Positions 6,556 through 8,091 of a stretch of DNA of 8,091 bases are shown here, piece by piece; the first letter of the stretch is position 1, and the number at the start of each line of letters is the position of its first letter. Source of the DNA: SFDP01 sp051653625 (GTDB lineage Bacteria; Bacillota; Clostridia; Lachnospirales; Lachnospiraceae); contig JBOFWM010000043.1 of NCBI GenBank assembly GCA_051653625.1, forward strand, positions 1 to 8,091, in the 5' to 3' direction. The notes beneath the pieces were generated by a model. That model worked only from the letters and a program-made list of their open reading frames with translations, had not been told where the DNA came from and searched no databases. The position numbers and the translations under genes are program-made.

Positions 6556-7230
6556 ATGTCTAGAAAAATAATTCAAATAGATCAAGAAAAATGTGTAGGT
6601 TGCGGCTTATGTGCGAATGCTTGCCAACAAAGTGCAATTGAGATGGTAAATGGAAAAGCAACTGTAGTGCGTGATGATTATTGCGATGGAATTGGAAATT
6701 GTTTACCAGTTTGTCCGGTGAATGCGATTAGCTTTTCAGATCGAGATATTATTAATACAAATCCAAAAGTAAAATCTGCATCTCACAGCTGTCCAGGATC
6801 AGATGCAAAGAAAATTGAACGTGAACATTCTGCAAAATATCATGATATCCCTCAGGAACTTTCATCAAATTTAAATCAATGGCCTGTACAAATCAAATTA
6901 GTGTCGCCACAAGCTCCATATTTTGAACAAGCAAATCTTTTAGTTGCTGCTGATTGTGCAGCTTATGCTTATGCAAATTTTCATTCAAAATTTATGAAAA
7001 ATAAAATTACTATTATAGGTTGTCCTAAATTAGATGTGGGAAATTATGCCGAGAAGCTTACAGAAATCATTCGCGATAATTCCATTAAGTCTGTAACAGT
7101 TGTAAGAATGGAAGTACCTTGTTGTGGCGGAATCGAAGAAGCTGTAAAAACAGCACTAATAAATAGTAAAAAAATGATTCCATGGCAAGTTGTTACACTT
7201 TCAACAGACGGAATTATTTTAGAAAATTAG
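6556..7230 (+). CDS. FrdX-like 4Fe-4S ferredoxin domain protein
   Basis: A 224-residue protein with an N-terminal dicluster ferredoxin module. Cluster one is complete: C13-x2-C16-x2-C19-x3-C23. The second motif has only C43, C49 and C53-P, with Ile46 where the second cysteine normally stands, so one cluster has three cysteine ligands in this module. The C-terminal half (about 110-224) is a separate domain with further conserved-looking cysteines: DC134AAYAYANFH, IIGC156PKLD and VPC189C190GG. A HSC79PGS motif lies in the linker. AGGAGG precedes the ATG by 4 nt. In clostridia such proteins often neighbour a Crp-type regulator and hybrid cluster protein, and a redox-partner role is likely. It is divergent from the crp-like gene and convergent with the PHP gene. 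The exact electron donor and acceptor are unknown. Confidence 0.85.
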   Translation: MSRKIIQIDQEKCVGCGLCANACQQSAIEMVNGKATVVRDDYCDGIGNCLPVCPVNAISFSDRDIINTNPKVKSASHSCPGSDAKKIEREHSAKYHDIPQELSSNLNQWPVQIKLVSPQAPYFEQANLLVAADCAAYAYANFHSKFMKNKITIIGCPKLDVGNYAEKLTEIIRDNSIKSVTVVRMEVPCCGGIEEAVKTALINSKKMIPWQVVTLSTDGIILEN

Positions 7231-7284
7231 AAAAAAATAAGTGCGTTTGATATTATTGCTATTTTGCAATAATATCAAACGCAC
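7231..7284 (-). terminator. Intrinsic terminator of the PHP gene, with stem partly coding
   Basis: A perfect 19-bp inverted repeat (7241-7259 with 7266-7284) has a 6-nt loop. On the minus strand it is followed by TTATTTTTTT (7240-7231), a clear U-tract. The upstream arm, in the minus-strand sense, encodes the last residues of the PHP protein (the segment around AFDIIAK), and the stop codon is in the loop. On the plus strand no U-run follows, so it is directional, though the hairpin could still protect the 3' end of the ferredoxin mRNA. Confidence 0.85.
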
Positions 7285-7930
7285 GACTACGTAATAACTC
7301 GGCAAATTCTCGATCATTTTTTGGTAATGTAGCTGACATAATTCCAGTTGTAGCTCCATCTCCATACCTATGATAATCCGATCCTGCAATCCCTAACAAT
7401 TGATGTTTGTCTGCATATTCTTGTGCCAAATCATTTCGACTATCATGTCTCGCATTAAAATTCACAACTTCCACACCATCTATATATTCCGGATTTACTG
7501 GTGAACATTTTTTTCGAAAAGGATGTGCTTGTACAAGAATTGCACCTTGTTCTCGACATTTTTTTGAAAATTCAGCAACTCCCATTGATATCACATGTTC
7601 CGGATCTTCTAATAAAGAGGGTTCATATCCATAAAGCAAATAATCATTATCTGATTCATCAAACCGAAGTTCTGCACCTTTATATACTAGAATCCCATGT
7701 TTTTTCGCTTCGACACACAAACGATAATACCCTTCTTCAAAAGCTTCTAACGCATGGCACGGTTTACTTATATCTAACCTTAAAAGTTCAAAAGTATCTC
7801 TATTATAATGATCGGTTACTGCTATTGCAGAATATCCTGCTTGTGCGTATTCCGCTATAATAGGAATCGATCCCATCCATCCACACTTACTTACATATGC
7901 CGTATGTAAATGAGTCTCTATTTTATGCAT
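7259..7930 (-). CDS. PHP domain metal-dependent phosphoesterase
   Basis: A 223-residue protein that is essentially one PHP domain. Metal-ligand motifs appear in order: H7-L-H9 (ETHLHTAY), D40-H41 (VTDHYN), E87 (YKGAEL), H136 (VQAHPFR), H162 near VNFNARH, and D185-x-H187 (GSDYHRYG). This set is typical of the trinuclear-metal PHP fold found in histidinol phosphatase, YciV-like nucleases and nucleotide phosphatases. Stand-alone members of this size are usually annotated only as PHP domain proteins, and the substrate cannot be deduced. The ATG is preceded by AAAGGAG, about 8 nt away. The last codons form one arm of its own terminator. No clear sigma-A promoter is visible just upstream, where two palindromes lie. 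Confidence 0.88.
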   Translation of the reverse strand: MHKIETHLHTAYVSKCGWMGSIPIIAEYAQAGYSAIAVTDHYNRDTFELLRLDISKPCHALEAFEEGYYRLCVEAKKHGILVYKGAELRFDESDNDYLLYGYEPSLLEDPEHVISMGVAEFSKKCREQGAILVQAHPFRKKCSPVNPEYIDGVEVVNFNARHDSRNDLAQEYADKHQLLGIAGSDYHRYGDGATTGIMSATLPKNDREFAELLRSRAFDIIAK

Positions 7931-7952
7931 TTTTCTCTCTCCTTTAATTTCC

Positions 7953-7975
7953 AGGTAGTGTCAAATATACTACCT
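7953..7975 (+). repeat. Hairpin upstream of PHP gene, terminator-like on plus strand
   Basis: AGGTAGT (7953-7959) pairs with ACTACCT (7969-7975) across a 9-nt loop and is followed on the plus strand by TATTTTTTATTT. It resembles a weak intrinsic terminator for rightward transcription. On the minus strand it lies in the PHP leader or promoter region, 22 bp from the start codon, where it could be an operator. GGTAGTGTCAAAT at its left edge also looks like the end of an insertion sequence, but this rests on memory of such ends. Confidence 0.4.
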
Positions 7976-7991
7976 TATTTTTTATTTAAAA

Positions 7992-8007
7992 CCTTGTAGT
8001 TACAAGG
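7992..8007. repeat. Palindrome CCTTGTA-GT-TACAAGG
   Basis: Perfect 7-bp arms around two bases, upstream of the PHP gene. The size and symmetry resemble MerR-type operators, which sit inside a 19-bp promoter spacer. However, no good -35 or -10 flanks it on either strand: the hexamers at the expected places on the minus strand are GTGTAA and TTAAAT. It could be a regulator site or part of a mobile element end. Confidence 0.4.
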
Positions 8008-8033
8008 GTTACACCACTTTTTAAAATAAAAAA

Positions 8034-8091
8034 GCAATGACCTCCCTTTTCGTGTATAATGTAGTCACCACAACAACAATAAACACAAAAG
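8034..8091 (+). other. Possible leader of a gene beyond the right edge
   Basis: TATAAT at 8055-8060 is followed by an adenine- and cytosine-rich leader ending in ACACAAAAG at the window edge. That end pairs with CTTTTCGTGT at 8046-8055, apart from one bulged C. The layout suggests a plus-strand gene starting beyond the window, with its ribosome binding site about to begin. No -35 is recognisable. The call is tentative because the decisive sequence is absent. Confidence 0.3.

Noticed and set aside
7501..7860. Plus-strand 119-residue frame antisense to the PHP gene
   Set aside because: It overlaps a gene with all PHP metal motifs in place and has no domain of its own.
7975..8037. Minus-strand 20-residue frame with a TTG start, a GGGAGG site and a C-N-P-C motif
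   Set aside because: The site is only 3 nt from the TTG, which is too close, and nothing else supports translation. Conservation would be needed.
8037..8091. Plus-strand frame opening at ATG 8037 and running off the edge
   Set aside because: It has no ribosome binding site, only 18 codons are visible, and the low-complexity Thr-rich product looks like non-coding leader.

Overview
The window is AT-rich and reads as a chromosomal stretch from an anaerobic, endospore-forming Firmicute (Clostridia, probably Lachnospiraceae-like). The support is a spmA-spmB spore maturation pair, AGGAGG-type ribosome binding sites, several iron-sulfur proteins, and family resemblances to clostridial proteins. Species cannot be named from the sequence alone.

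Layout, left to right. Positions 1-105 hold the tail of an unidentified plus-strand reading frame. An Eis-like GNAT acetyltransferase (147-1376, +) follows and converges on spmB with overlapping stop codons. spmA (1908-2495) and spmB (1373-1906) form a tight minus-strand operon. tRNA-Phe(GAA) (2585-2657, -) lies just upstream of spmA and has its own sigma-A-type promoter. Upstream of it on the same strand is a three-gene operon: a MarR regulator, a MATE family efflux transporter, and an aldo/keto reductase with a C-terminal two-cluster ferredoxin domain. A Crp/Fnr regulator (5778-6446, -) precedes marR. It is divergent from a ferredoxin-like protein (6556-7230, +). A minus-strand PHP-domain phosphoesterase (7259-7930) converges on the ferredoxin gene. 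The last ~140 bases contain several palindromes and may be the end of a mobile element, but this is not established.

Three control regions stand out. (1) A sigma-E-like promoter drives spmA, and its -10 element is one arm of a perfect 13-bp inverted repeat whose other arm contains the spmA start codon. A long read-through transcript would hide the start, while a transcript from the sporulation promoter would not. (2) A perfect 15-bp inverted repeat brackets the -10 of a strong marR promoter. This makes it the probable MarR operator and moves the MarR start to an internal Met at 5706. (3) A 16-bp CRP-geometry palindrome lies between the divergent crp-like and ferredoxin genes, at about -41.5 of the best ferredoxin promoter, as expected for class II activation.

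Working model: the Crp-like protein and the FrdX-like ferredoxin form a stress or redox module resembling HcpR/FrdX. MarR, MATE and the reductase form a self-regulated export and detoxification operon. spmAB serve spore core dehydration. The functional pairings are inferences from gene order.
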